Origin: Lacibacter sediminis
Lineage (GTDB): Bacteria > Bacteroidota > Bacteroidia > Chitinophagales > Chitinophagaceae
Length of the DNA stretch: 64,000 nucleotides
Assembly: GCF_014168535.1 (NCBI RefSeq)
Contig: NZ_CP060007.1
Location: 3,906,001 to 3,970,000 of the forward strand
Direction: 5' to 3'
Shown here: positions 55,913-64,000 of the stretch, piece after piece
Numbering within the stretch: position 1 is the stretch's first letter
Layout: each line of letters starts with the position of its first letter
The notes under the pieces: generated by a model
What the model was told of the DNA's origin: nothing
Seen by the model: only the letters and a program-made list of their open reading frames with translations
Databases searched by the model: none
Program-made: the position numbers and the translations under genes

Positions 55913-57061
55913 ATGCTTGGTCAATATTTTAACTGGCGAACATTACTGGCAATTATTGCCATTGGCATTGTAACCGGTACTATTTTTTATTCGAACTATC
56001 TGGCCGATAAAATTGCAGTTGATGAACGACTGAAAGTGGAGCAATGGGTGGAAGCCGGTAGGTTCCTGATCATGGCACCCATTGATGCTGATACAAAACT
56101 TCCTTCACTCATTCGTAACGAACAGAAATCGATCCCCATTATTGAAACAGATGAGAAGGACAGTATTGTGAGTTATATCAATATCGACAGTTCAAAAATT
56201 GCAAACGATCCCGGTTATCTCGCTTCAAAACTAAAAGAATTCAAAGGTCAGAATCAACCAATCATTCTTGAAATAAGTAAAGATCCGTTGCTCATCAATA
56301 AATATTATTTCGGTCATTCTGCATTGCTGCAACAGGTGCGTTACTATCCCATGGTGCAGTTGTTTATTGTAGCACTGTTCATCATCATTACTATTTTCTC
56401 TTTACAGATCAGAAACAAATCAACCCAAAACCAGGTGTGGGCAGGTATGGCCAAAGAAACGGCGCATCAACTTGGTACGCCTGTTTCATCGTTACAGGGT
56501 TGGGTGGAAATGTTGAAAGAAGAAAATGCACAATCGCAAATTGCAACTGAGATCGAAAAGGATGTACAGCGGTTACGACTCGTGAGTGATCGTTTTGGAA
56601 AGATCGGCAGTACGCCTCAATTAGAACCGAATAATGTGGTGCGGCAGGTAGAAGAAATGGTAGAATATATCCGCAAACGAGCAACGGGTAAAGTGCATCT
56701 TGAAGTGAAGAAGAATAAAGCGGATATGATTGCAGCTGTTTCTCCCCCACTCTTCGATTGGGTGATTGAAAACCTGTTGAAGAATGCATTGGATGCGATG
56801 GATGGCAAAGGAAATATTACGGTTGATATGCACGAAGAAGAGCGAACCATCATCATTGATGTAACAGATACGGGCAAAGGCATTGTATCGCAAAACATCA
56901 ACCGTGTGTTTAAACCTGGCTTTACTACGAAGAAACGTGGCTGGGGTTTAGGTTTATCGCTCAGCAAACGTATTATTGAACAATACCACAAAGGACAACT
57001 GTACGTAAAACACTCAGAGCCGGGAAAAGGCACTACGTTCAGGATTGTGTTGAAGAAGTAA
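55913..57061 (+). CDS. Membrane sensor histidine kinase
   Basis: A 382-residue kinase with two membrane helices (residues 9-30 and about 150-168) framing a periplasmic sensor of about 115 residues. HisKA has phospho-acceptor His185 in KETAHQLGTPVSSLQGW, and the ATPase boxes are ENLLKNALDAMDG, VTDTGKGI and KRGWGLGLSLSKRII. It is divergent from the GT2 gene by 39 bases. No response regulator lies nearby. The KETAHQLGTPVSS variant of the H-box is common in Bacteroidota kinases. Confidence 0.9.
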   Translation: MLGQYFNWRTLLAIIAIGIVTGTIFYSNYLADKIAVDERLKVEQWVEAGRFLIMAPIDADTKLPSLIRNEQKSIPIIETDEKDSIVSYINIDSSKIANDPGYLASKLKEFKGQNQPIILEISKDPLLINKYYFGHSALLQQVRYYPMVQLFIVALFIIITIFSLQIRNKSTQNQVWAGMAKETAHQLGTPVSSLQGWVEMLKEENAQSQIATEIEKDVQRLRLVSDRFGKIGSTPQLEPNNVVRQVEEMVEYIRKRATGKVHLEVKKNKADMIAAVSPPLFDWVIENLLKNALDAMDGKGNITVDMHEEERTIIIDVTDTGKGIVSQNINRVFKPGFTTKKRGWGLGLSLSKRIIEQYHKGQLYVKHSEPGKGTTFRIVLKK

Positions 57062-57129
57062 AAGAAAGCCGGTAGCCTGAACTCTGTACTCAATATTCAC
57101 TCTTTACAACAAGCAGCCCTGCAAATAAA

Positions 57130-57161
57130 TTTGATTGAATGGGAGCAGCATTTTACATTTG
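57130..57161 (+). promoter_or_regulatory. Promoter of tRNA-Leu(GAG)
   Basis: TTTG (57130-57133), 20 bases, then TACATTTG (57154-57161), 9 bases before the tRNA. The -7 box is identical to that of the other tRNA transcript. Confidence 0.8.
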
Positions 57162-57170
57162 CACCCCCGA

Positions 57171-57254
57171 GCCCGGGTGTTGAAATTGGTAGACAAGCCA
57201 CTTTGAGGTGGTGGTGTTCGAAAGGACGTGCTGGTTCGAATCCAGTCCCGGGCA
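57171..57254 (+). tRNA. tRNA-Leu(GAG)
   Basis: An 84-nt tRNA: acceptor gcccggg/cccgggc, D-arm ttggtagac, anticodon stem ccact/ggtgg with loop ttgaggt giving GAG, long variable arm, T-loop gttcgaatc, discriminator A. CCA not encoded. Confidence 0.92.
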
Positions 57255-57260
57255 CAGGCA

Positions 57261-57290
57261 AAGCCCCGATCAAATGATCGGGGCTTTTGT
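57261..57290 (+). terminator. Terminator of tRNA-Leu(GAG)
   Basis: Stem aagccccgatc/gatcggggctt followed by ttttg, 6 bases after the tRNA. Confidence 0.85.
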
Positions 57291-57317
57291 ATATGTAGAG
57301 TTTTATTTGTCAGTTGA

Positions 57318-58166
57318 TCATAACCGAATACCCACGCTTGCTGTTACATAAAAACGATTGCGTCCATATTCACCGTTTGATGTAATGAGGTTTTGCGGCA
57401 TTACATAAGATGGACTTAATACTGCATTGAACTTACCCCACACCAACACAAGCGGCATCGTGTATTCATAAGCAAGAATAGAAAACGTATTTACATTCCT
57501 TGTTTCTGTTACAGTTTGTGGCGGACCAACCGGCAAACCTCCCACCGTACTGTTTTGTTTTTTCTGATAGGTTTCGCTAAAACGTTGCGTACCACCATAA
57601 GCTGTTACGGTTGGGTTAATGGCAAAGGCTTTTGGCTCACCCTCCTTAAGTGGAATGATGAATAAATGATCAAGCCCTGCTGTTGCACCGATATCAGTGT
57701 TGTTACTGAATTTCAAATCGGCACCAAGATTTATATTGACAATTTTATTTTGAAGGGACGTATTAATTCCTGTCTGGTATTTTAATGCTGATTGCACAAG
57801 TACTGATTCTTCCTTATAAAGAAAACGTGACACAAACACATTACCTGAAAATTTTTCACTCTCCGGAAAACGATAACCAAGTTCTACACTGCCACCGGTA
57901 TACTGAAATGGCAAAGCACTGTTTGCAATAAAAATAGCGGCGCCCTGTGCATACAACCCATTTTTCAATTGATAACTGATTATGGGTAACGTAGCACTGC
58001 TGCTCAAACTATCAGTACGTCCAAGAAAATGCACAAGCGATTGATGAGCGATGTTGGCTGTAAAAACAGGCTTTCTTGTATCAGCTTTTGTACTATCGCT
58101 CTGTGCAGAAAGAATCAACGGACTACACAGCACAAAAAACAAAAACAGTTGTTTATACTTTTTCAT
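57318..58166 (-). CDS. Exported beta-rich protein, probable outer-membrane barrel
   Basis: A 282-residue protein with a signal peptide (residues 1-22, LILSAQ). The mature part alternates hydrophobic and polar residues in strands such as GNVFVSRFLYKEESVLVQ and TQRFSETYQKKQNS, and ends VTASVGIRL, a common outer-membrane barrel terminus. No named family is recognised. It follows the Ala/Lys-rich gene on the same strand (86-base gap holding a hairpin). Confidence 0.68.
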   Translation of the reverse strand: MKKYKQLFLFFVLCSPLILSAQSDSTKADTRKPVFTANIAHQSLVHFLGRTDSLSSSATLPIISYQLKNGLYAQGAAIFIANSALPFQYTGGSVELGYRFPESEKFSGNVFVSRFLYKEESVLVQSALKYQTGINTSLQNKIVNINLGADLKFSNNTDIGATAGLDHLFIIPLKEGEPKAFAINPTVTAYGGTQRFSETYQKKQNSTVGGLPVGPPQTVTETRNVNTFSILAYEYTMPLVLVWGKFNAVLSPSYVMPQNLITSNGEYGRNRFYVTASVGIRL

Positions 58167-58194
58167 GGTTTTACGGTTTGATAAAGGTTTGAAG

Positions 58195-58224
58195 AAGAAA
58201 GTCCCGCCGTGGCGGGACTTTCTT
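58195..58224 (-). terminator. GC-rich hairpin after the Ala/Lys-rich gene
   Basis: Near-perfect inverted repeat aagaaagtcccgcc/ggcgggactttctt with two bases between, followed on the minus strand by ttcttc. It separates the 58253-58981 gene from the next one. Confidence 0.65.
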
Positions 58225-58252
58225 TCCCAATCGTCAATACAAAATATTCACC

Positions 58253-58981
58253 TTACTGACGACCTGTTGAAACTGCTGAGTTACTGTTTACAGATACTTC
58301 AGCATTAGCATTTACTTTTGTTTTCTTTGCTTTCTTAACTGTTGCTTTTGCATTCGTCTTTGCATCGGCTGCTTTTGCTTCTGCTTTTTCTTTCATAGCA
58401 TCAGCTTTTGCTTTAGCATCAGTTTTAACTTCTGCATTACCGTTGATCTCGCCATTGGCAGATGCGTTGTTTGAATTTACTTCACCGTTTGCGTTCGCAT
58501 TTGTACTGCTGCTGATGTTTAAGCCGGGCTTCACATCATTCCGTAATTCTTTTTCTGTTGTACGGATACCTTGTGCTTCAGTAACTACCATTTCTTTTAC
58601 TTCAGCAGAAATACCTTTGCCTTGCTCCGGCACATTTGTTTCTGATTTCAAACGTGCATCAACAGCTGTTTCATTTGTTACTTTGGCATTGCTGCTTTTT
58701 AATGTTGCATTTGCAGCAGCATTTGTTTTTGCTGATACATTTGCTGTTGTACGTGTAGCAACATTTGCTGTTGTTTGCACCACTTTACCTGTAGCATTTA
58801 CCACTCTTGTTGTAGCCTGTGTTGTTTTACCAACTACATCTGCTACTTTACTTGTGCTTACGGTTGCTTTTGTAACTGCGCTTGTTGTGCTGTTTAAATT
58901 AAGGTTTACCTGTGCAAGGGCAGCATTTGCGAAAAGCATTACAACTGCTGCGGCTGATAACTGTTTCATCTTGTTCTTCAT
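58253..58981 (-). CDS. Exported Ala/Thr/Lys-rich low-complexity protein
   Basis: A 242-residue protein with a signal peptide (residues 1-23, ANAALAQ). The mature part is low complexity: Thr/Val/Ala-rich repeats in the first half (VVGKTTQATTRVVNATGKV), then a Lys/Ala/Asn-rich half (NGEINGNAEVKTDAKAKADA) with runs of alternating KA. No cysteine or catalytic motif is present. It is likely an extended periplasmic or envelope-associated protein. The function is unknown. Confidence 0.65.
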   Translation of the reverse strand: MKNKMKQLSAAAVVMLFANAALAQVNLNLNSTTSAVTKATVSTSKVADVVGKTTQATTRVVNATGKVVQTTANVATRTTANVSAKTNAAANATLKSSNAKVTNETAVDARLKSETNVPEQGKGISAEVKEMVVTEAQGIRTTEKELRNDVKPGLNISSSTNANANGEVNSNNASANGEINGNAEVKTDAKAKADAMKEKAEAKAADAKTNAKATVKKAKKTKVNANAEVSVNSNSAVSTGRQ

Positions 58982-59554
58982 ACTGTTTTGTTTTGATGAT
59001 TGAATAAGTATAAAAGCTTTTTGAGCTTTTCAACGGATATACAGACAGAGGATATTTTCAGAGGTTTAAAACTGTTGATAAAGTTTTTTTCACATCAACA
59101 CACACCTAAAATCATAAACTGTGCCAAGAGAAATTTTCTTTTACTTATCACAAACAATAACATGTAATTCGTATTCAAAATCAATACTTAAGGAATATCT
59201 GAAGAGGTTTAAAAAAGATAGATGCCGATACAAACTATCCGCTTACAAAAATATTTTCAGCGAAATAAAATCCATTAAAAAATCAATTGCGTACATAAAA
59301 GGTTTTTTTCGTTTATACACGCTTGCGAAGCTTTTATTATGCACATCAAAATGCATCACTTTTTTGTTGATCAACAAATGCAGAGGGAGTTTTTTTGTAT
59401 TGAGGTTAACCTGTGCTCCTGCTTATGATCCCTGATTGCAGGTAAGGCCAACAATTTAAACTGATCAGACTATGATCAGGATCATCTTTTTCACCTATCC
59501 CTGTCAGTTACCCGAAAGCTCCGCCCGTTTATTTTCGTATATAAATAATTTCAA
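58982..59554. other. 573-base gap without a supported gene
   Basis: AT-rich sequence between the divergent Ala/Lys-rich and 135-residue membrane protein genes. A 104-codon ORF at 59121-59435 has no recognisable motif or start signal and a composition typical of random AT-rich DNA. No strong hairpin or RNA is visible. Confidence 0.5.
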
Positions 59555-59962
59555 ATGAAAAAAATCATCAGTTCCGGTTTTATTGCAAGCATTGTTTTGC
59601 TGGTGTTTGCCTACCTGTGTTTATTGGTGATGCCGATCCTTTTACCAAAGGTGGCAGAAGAATATTATAACCCCGCTTTTGTAAATGATGAATCACGCAA
59701 CTTGCTTTATTATGTTCATCCCGTTGTGCTGGCCTTTGGGCTTGCCTGGTTCTGGAACAGGTTTAAATCATTATTAAAAGGTAATGCACTGATGCAGGGT
59801 ATTGAAATGGCATTGATCTATGTTGTAATTGCTACCATTCCTTCATTATTGATCACATATAGTGCCATTAATGTTTCGTTACTCACTACGGGCACATGGC
59901 TATTGTATGGTTTTTTCCAAGCCTTGATCGCAGGAATTATTTTTTCAAGAATGCATGTTTAG
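59555..59962 (+). CDS. Four-helix membrane protein of unknown function
   Basis: A 135-residue protein with four membrane helices (about residues 6-28, 52-70, 84-105 and 110-130) and short loops; PxxxxFNDESRNL-like loop between the first two. No family is recognised. It is flanked by a terminator at 60022-60050 and reads toward ftsZ, which is on the other strand. Confidence 0.65.
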   Translation: MKKIISSGFIASIVLLVFAYLCLLVMPILLPKVAEEYYNPAFVNDESRNLLYYVHPVVLAFGLAWFWNRFKSLLKGNALMQGIEMALIYVVIATIPSLLITYSAINVSLLTTGTWLLYGFFQALIAGIIFSRMHV

Positions 59963-60021
59963 ATCGTTTAAGTATAGTTATTGACTTTCGTTTTCTCATG
60001 TTTAAGGTTTGACAAAAAAAG

Positions 60022-60050
60022 AAACCCCTCTGCAAGCAGAGGGGTTTTAC
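60022..60050. terminator. Terminator between the membrane protein and ftsZ
   Basis: Stem aaacccctctgc/gcagaggggttt, flanked by an A run on the left and tttt on the right, so usable in both directions. It ends the plus-strand gene and could also end ftsZ. Confidence 0.8.
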
Positions 60051-60136
60051 ACAACTAATAAAAATCAACGATTCTAAAAATTCACCTTACAACTATAAAA
60101 CAAAGATGTCTCCATGCTAAAGCATAGAGCAAGTTA

Positions 60137-62005
60137 TTAGTCTGGTTTTTTACCATCCAGAAATGTATTGATGGTATTGATCTGCGCCTGGTTATTTTCA
60201 TCACTCTGTACTGTGTAATTGCTGTAGAAATTTTCTGCAGGCGAAATTGTATTGTACAGTTCTAAATTACGGCGGAGATATGCCGGCACAGTGTCAAACT
60301 CATTATTCGGATCGCTGCCATGGATGTTAAACGAGAGGTTTCTCAACTTCTGTAAACGATCGGCTGCTTTTTTCCGTTGCTCTTCTGCCTCATCCGTTAC
60401 CGGAGGCTCTTCCGAAGAAGCAAGATGAACATTTTGATCGGCCCTAGACTCTTTCTCCGCCGTTGGTTGTTCTTTTTTCTCCACCAACTGCATGTCGAAC
60501 GATTCTTCTTCGTCTTTGACAATGTGCAATTGTTGAACTGGAGCTTCAACCGGTTTTTCTTCGGCTTTTATTTCCGGAATGGATTCTTCTTCGTCTGTCT
60601 CTACATAAATCATCGTTGGCTTCTTCAGGAAAGCACTTGTAGGTTTTACTTCCTGAACTGGCTGTTTCATTACCACTTCTTCTTTCACTTCTGCAAGCGG
60701 AGCTGTTATTTCAGGTTGCATAGTTTGCACAGGAGCAATTGGCTCTAATACAAATTCGATCTTTTCTGTTTCAACAACAGGCGCAGCTGCTACTTCCACT
60801 TTTGCAACAGGCACTTCAGTTGATAAAACAGGTTGCAGGTTTACCTCATTCGTAACGGCAGGGGCAACATTTTCAACAGGAGCCGGAGCCGGAGCAGGTG
60901 CCGGAGTTGGCTTCGGCTCCTCCGCAAAAAGAGCGGGCTGACTGTATGCTTTTTTCTCTGGCTCGGCCAAAGTCATAACGATCTTTTCTGTTTTCGGTTT
61001 TACTTCTTCCACAACAGCAGGCTTTTTATCGAACGGATCTTTTGCTTCAAAACCTGTTGCAATTAATGTAATACCGATCTTATCGCCTAATGTACTATCA
61101 TAACCCAAACCGAGGATCACATCGGTGTTTTCACCAGCCTGTGATAATAAATGGTTCTGGATAATTTCAACTTCATCCATGGTGAACTCGTGATCACCTT
61201 CGGCACTGTTGATATTAATCAATATCCATTTTGCACCTTTAATATCATTATCATTCAACAATGGCGAATTCAATGCTTCTTCAATAGCACGCTGCGCACG
61301 GTTATCACCATTTGCACTTGCATTACCAAGAATTGCTACACCACCATTTTTCATAACGGTACATACATCGGCAAAATCGACGTTGATCTGACCGGTACTG
61401 TTAATGACATCTGTGATACATTTTGCAGCAGTGGCCAATACATTATCTGCTTTTGAAAATGCTTCTTTCATTTTTAAATTACCAAACTGGTGACGCAACT
61501 TATCATTGCTGATCACAAGTAAGGTGTCAACATATTCTTTCAAACGGCCGATACCATCTTCCGCCTGTTGAATACGTTTCTTTCCCTCGTAACCAAATGG
61601 TGTAGTAACAATACCAACAGTAAGTATGCCGAGATCCTTACAAATTTTTGCAATGATGGGTGCACCACCTGTACCTGTTCCACCACCCATACCTGCAGTA
61701 ATAAAAGCCATCTTGGTGTTTACTTCCAACATGGTTTTTAATTCTTCTAAACTTTCTTCAGTTGCCTGGCGTCCAATTTCAGGATTAGCACCGGCACCAA
61801 GGCCCTGCGTTAAATGCGGACCTAACTGCACTTTGTTCGGCACCATGCTTTGTGCAATAGCCTGTGCATCTGTATTACAAATAATAAAATTTACTCCTTC
61901 AATAACTTGAGCATGCATGTGATTTACTGCATTGCTACCACCGCCACCAACACCAATTACTTTGATGATGGATGACTTTTCCTTTGGCAGATCAAAATGT
62001 ATCAT
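60137..62005 (-). CDS. ftsZ: Cell division protein FtsZ with long C-terminal extension
   Basis: A 622-residue tubulin-like GTPase that forms the division ring. The nucleotide loop GGGTGTG is at residues 107-113, the N-terminal sequence IIKVIGVGGGGSNAVNHM at 13-30, and the T7-loop region NVDFADVCTVM near 210. The globular core ends near 320; the next 300 residues are a Pro/Ala/Glu/Lys/Val-rich linker (PKPTPAPAPAPA near 405) ending in NTFLDGKKPD, twice the linker of E. coli. ATG at 62005 is preferred over the open frame to 62089. It follows ftsA with a 91-base gap that carries short repeats. Confidence 0.95.
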   Translation of the reverse strand: MIHFDLPKEKSSIIKVIGVGGGGSNAVNHMHAQVIEGVNFIICNTDAQAIAQSMVPNKVQLGPHLTQGLGAGANPEIGRQATEESLEELKTMLEVNTKMAFITAGMGGGTGTGGAPIIAKICKDLGILTVGIVTTPFGYEGKKRIQQAEDGIGRLKEYVDTLLVISNDKLRHQFGNLKMKEAFSKADNVLATAAKCITDVINSTGQINVDFADVCTVMKNGGVAILGNASANGDNRAQRAIEEALNSPLLNDNDIKGAKWILININSAEGDHEFTMDEVEIIQNHLLSQAGENTDVILGLGYDSTLGDKIGITLIATGFEAKDPFDKKPAVVEEVKPKTEKIVMTLAEPEKKAYSQPALFAEEPKPTPAPAPAPAPVENVAPAVTNEVNLQPVLSTEVPVAKVEVAAAPVVETEKIEFVLEPIAPVQTMQPEITAPLAEVKEEVVMKQPVQEVKPTSAFLKKPTMIYVETDEEESIPEIKAEEKPVEAPVQQLHIVKDEEESFDMQLVEKKEQPTAEKESRADQNVHLASSEEPPVTDEAEEQRKKAADRLQKLRNLSFNIHGSDPNNEFDTVPAYLRRNLELYNTISPAENFYSNYTVQSDENNQAQINTINTFLDGKKPD

Positions 62006-62042
62006 AACTTTCCGGGTTTGCTGGGTTAGTAAGTTTTTTGTT

Positions 62043-62071
62043 GTGAATGGTGAATGGTCAATAGTGAATGA
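62043..62071 (-). repeat. GTGAATGG-type short degenerate repeat, copy 2
   Basis: gtgaatggtgaatggtcaat and further GTGAAT words between ftsA and ftsZ, matching copy 1 at 42916-42944. Further down actattcact and catcactcat are the complements of the same words. Confidence 0.6.
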
Positions 62072-62096
62072 ATACTCATTACTATTCACTCATCAC

Positions 62097-63497
62097 TCAT
62101 AGCTTCCTGTCTTCTTCTTCGTTAAACAAATCAATCAATCCATCTTTAATGCTGTCCATAAATCCTTTCAGGCTCTTGCGTTTTTTTACACGCACTACAT
62201 GTGTTTCAGATTGTTCATCGTACACATTCACCACTTCTGCTACAGGTTCTTCTTTTACTTCTATTCCTTTCAGCTTGTTCTGTGTGTTCTCGAATACGTT
62301 GTAACCTTTCATGATCAAACCAATACAGGTTGAATACATTGGCTTGGCTAATTCATCAATATGACCGGGAGCTAAATGTTCGTTGGGGAAACCAATACGT
62401 GCATTCAATCCTGTTACATATTCTGTTAACTGAATGAGATGTTTCAATTGTGAACCACCACCAGTTAATACAATACCACCATTGAGCATGCGGTTATCTA
62501 AACCAACCTGCTTTAAATGATAGGTTACAAAATCCATGATCTCACTCATACGTGCCTGGATGATGTGTGCAAGATTTTTTACACTGATCTCCTTGGGCGC
62601 CATTCCACGAATACCCGGAATAGTGATGAACGCATTTGATTTTGCTTCATCAGCCAATGCGCTGCCAAACTGCACTTTCATTTGCTCTGCCTGTGTACGC
62701 AATACACCTAATCCCATTTTAATGTCGTTGGTAATGTTCTCACCGCCGAATGGAATAACTGCAGTATGTTTTAAAATACCTTCATAAAAAACTGCAAGAT
62801 CAGTTGTACCACCACCAATATCAACAATGGCAACACCTGCTTCAAGATCATGCTCGCACATAACAGCAGCAGCAGATGCTAATGGTTGTAACACAAGATC
62901 TCTCACTTTCAAATTGCTCTTTTCAACACTTCGATTGATATTGCGTATTGCATTTTTATCGCCGGTGATGATGTGGAAGTTTGCTCCAACTTTCACGCCA
63001 CTATAGCCGATCGGGTTCGGAATATTCTGAAAGTTATCCACGGTAAACTCCTGTGGTATCACATCAATGATCTGATCACCAGCTGGAATATAGGTTTTGT
63101 ATTGATCGCCGATCAGCTGATCAATTTCACGTTGCGAAATTTCTTCTTCGTTTTGCTGACGAACAATATCGCCACGTGTTTGCAATGATTTAATGTGATG
63201 GCCTGCAATACCAACGTATACTTCGTTGATCTCCAGATTTGGGTTGCTTGCATAGCAATTTTGTAAAGCCTGTTCAATGGCTTTAATGGTTTGATCAATG
63301 TTTAACACCATGCCGTGTTGTACACCGCTGGAGTTTGCACGACCAAAGCCGAGAATTTCAAGTTTGCCGAATTCATTCTTACGTCCGGCAATAGCAGCGA
63401 TCTTGGTTGTACCAATATCCAATCCCACGATGATGGGGTTGTTATTGACAGCCTGTGCGCTCATTGCTGTTCCGTTTGTGGGTGATTCCGTTGTCAT
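62097..63497 (-). CDS. ftsA: Cell division protein FtsA
   Basis: A 466-residue actin-like protein that ties FtsZ to the membrane. Phosphate 1 motif VGLDIGTTKIAAIAG, 1C domain YVGIAGHHIKSLQ and GGTTDLAVFYEG (phosphate 2), adenosine loop GGIVLTGGGSQLKHL. The C-terminal amphipathic helix is MDSIKDGLIDLFNEEEDRKL. ATG at 63497 is used; ATG at 63464 is also possible. It stands between ftsZ and the probable ftsQ, the usual order in the dcw cluster. Confidence 0.95.
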   Translation of the reverse strand: MTTESPTNGTAMSAQAVNNNPIIVGLDIGTTKIAAIAGRKNEFGKLEILGFGRANSSGVQHGMVLNIDQTIKAIEQALQNCYASNPNLEINEVYVGIAGHHIKSLQTRGDIVRQQNEEEISQREIDQLIGDQYKTYIPAGDQIIDVIPQEFTVDNFQNIPNPIGYSGVKVGANFHIITGDKNAIRNINRSVEKSNLKVRDLVLQPLASAAAVMCEHDLEAGVAIVDIGGGTTDLAVFYEGILKHTAVIPFGGENITNDIKMGLGVLRTQAEQMKVQFGSALADEAKSNAFITIPGIRGMAPKEISVKNLAHIIQARMSEIMDFVTYHLKQVGLDNRMLNGGIVLTGGGSQLKHLIQLTEYVTGLNARIGFPNEHLAPGHIDELAKPMYSTCIGLIMKGYNVFENTQNKLKGIEVKEEPVAEVVNVYDEQSETHVVRVKKRKSLKGFMDSIKDGLIDLFNEEEDRKL

Positions 63498-63692
63498 AGT
63501 TGTATGTTGTTTTTTAGTTGTGTGAACTTTTTTGTTTTTATGGTTATCAACTGTTGTGCATGTTTGTTCATCGTTGCGTCGCACTCTTGTACGCTTTTCC
63601 TACATTCATCTTCAACCCACCCCTTTCATCATTTTCCTTAGTGCCATACTCTATAGCCCCTCCAAGGAGGGGATGAACACTCTCATTATTCA

Positions 63693-64000
63693 TCACTCAT
63701 TCTCTTTCTTCTTCATCACTGCTTTAGGTTGTTTTTTCACAGGTTGGCTCTTCGCTTCATTCAGTACACTTTCTTCTTCTGTCTTCGGCTTAGGTTTTTG
63801 CTCAGTTGGTTTTGGATTTTGCACTGTCTTCGTTACTTGCGATTTGTCTCCTTGTACCTTGTTGCCTGTTGCAGGGGTAGGGAGTTGGTTTTTCATCGCA
63901 TTGCGATTTTGAGTTGTCTCTGGTTTCACAGTAGCGGACTTTAAAACGGGCTCTGTAGGTGTTGGTGCACTCTTATAGGCCCCGGAGGTAAGCAAACTGT
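63693..64000 (-). CDS. C-terminal tail of a probable FtsQ
   Basis: The last 103 codons of a gene running off the right edge, open to base 64000. The visible protein is low complexity: AYKSAPTPTEPVLKSATVKP, then Pro/Lys/Glu/Thr-rich to KQPKAVMKKKENE. It has no fold of its own. Its position just upstream of ftsA is where ftsQ lies in Bacteroidota, but identification is from synteny only. A hairpin (cccctcc/ggagggg, 63658-63673) lies between it and ftsA. Confidence 0.5.
   Translation of the reverse strand, partial: SLLTSGAYKSAPTPTEPVLKSATVKPETTQNRNAMKNQLPTPATGNKVQGDKSQVTKTVQNPKPTEQKPKPKTEEESVLNEAKSQPVKKQPKAVMKKKENE

Noticed and set aside
59121-59435. 104-codon plus-strand ORF in the 573-base gap
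   Set aside because: No motif, no start signal and a Lys/Ser/Leu/Phe-rich composition expected from random AT-rich sequence.

Overview
The window looks like a chromosomal segment from a Bacteroidota bacterium, most likely the family Chitinophagaceae. The evidence is a SusC/SusD polysaccharide locus driven by an ECF sigma factor and a FecR anti-sigma factor, a LytTR regulator paired with a propeller-type sensor kinase, promoters of the Bacteroidota type (TTTG, 20 bases, TAnnTTTG) in front of tRNAs, and the ftsQ-ftsA-ftsZ order. Gene names and functions come from reading motifs in the sequence; no database search was run.

Layout. 1-2942: end of a hydroxyproline catabolic cluster (2,5-dioxovalerate dehydrogenase, DHDPS-family deaminase) with a divergent AraC regulator. 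2980-5899: sterol-desaturase-family membrane enzyme, a tandem array of eight short palindromes next to a single-domain Y1 (IS200/REP-type) transposase, and a DUF4240 protein. 6008-8188: ECF sigma factor, putative anti-sigma factor and a DUF4097-like exported protein. 8417-14014: serine hydrolase lipoprotein, then a propeller/GAF histidine kinase overlapping its LytTR response regulator. 14091-15493: second ECF sigma operon ending in a Spy/CpxP-like periplasmic protein. 15615-19626: rimO, a small outer-membrane-type protein, and a PolX homologue whose polymerase aspartates are lost while the PHP nuclease residues are kept. 19663-22688: an AT-rich single-chain restriction-modification gene bounded by two copies of a roughly 90-bp element with inverted repeats at its ends. 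22881-24251: a membrane protein.

24419-41884 is the main accessory block: a polysaccharide utilization locus on the minus strand (ECF sigma, TIM-barrel-like lipoprotein, FecR, SusC, SusD, sulfatase, GH2 enzyme, second TIM-barrel-like protein, alpha/beta hydrolase), with another sulfatase converging on it. The two TIM-barrel-like proteins are close paralogues that I cannot place in a named family. SusC/SusD would import sulfated oligosaccharides, the sulfatases and GH2 enzyme would trim them, and FecI/FecR/STN-SusC would sense the ligand.

42476-51645 holds small housekeeping and stress genes (DUF5990, GNAT, RibD-type reductase, SDR, thioredoxin), a very large NtrY-like sensor kinase, MazG and a DUF3667 protein. 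51716-59962 holds an exported YD-repeat-like protein, a tRNA-Gly/tRNA-Leu pair, cell-surface sugar genes (a GT39/Gtr-like membrane protein and a GT2 enzyme), a sensor kinase, a tRNA-Leu(GAG) and three proteins of unknown function. 60137-64000 is the division cluster ftsZ, ftsA and the end of a probable ftsQ. The most useful items to follow up are the restriction-modification island with its flanking repeats, the paralogous TIM-barrel family in the PUL, the palindrome array with its transposase, the polymerase-dead PolX, and a 60-bp block shared by two intergenic regions 25 kb apart.
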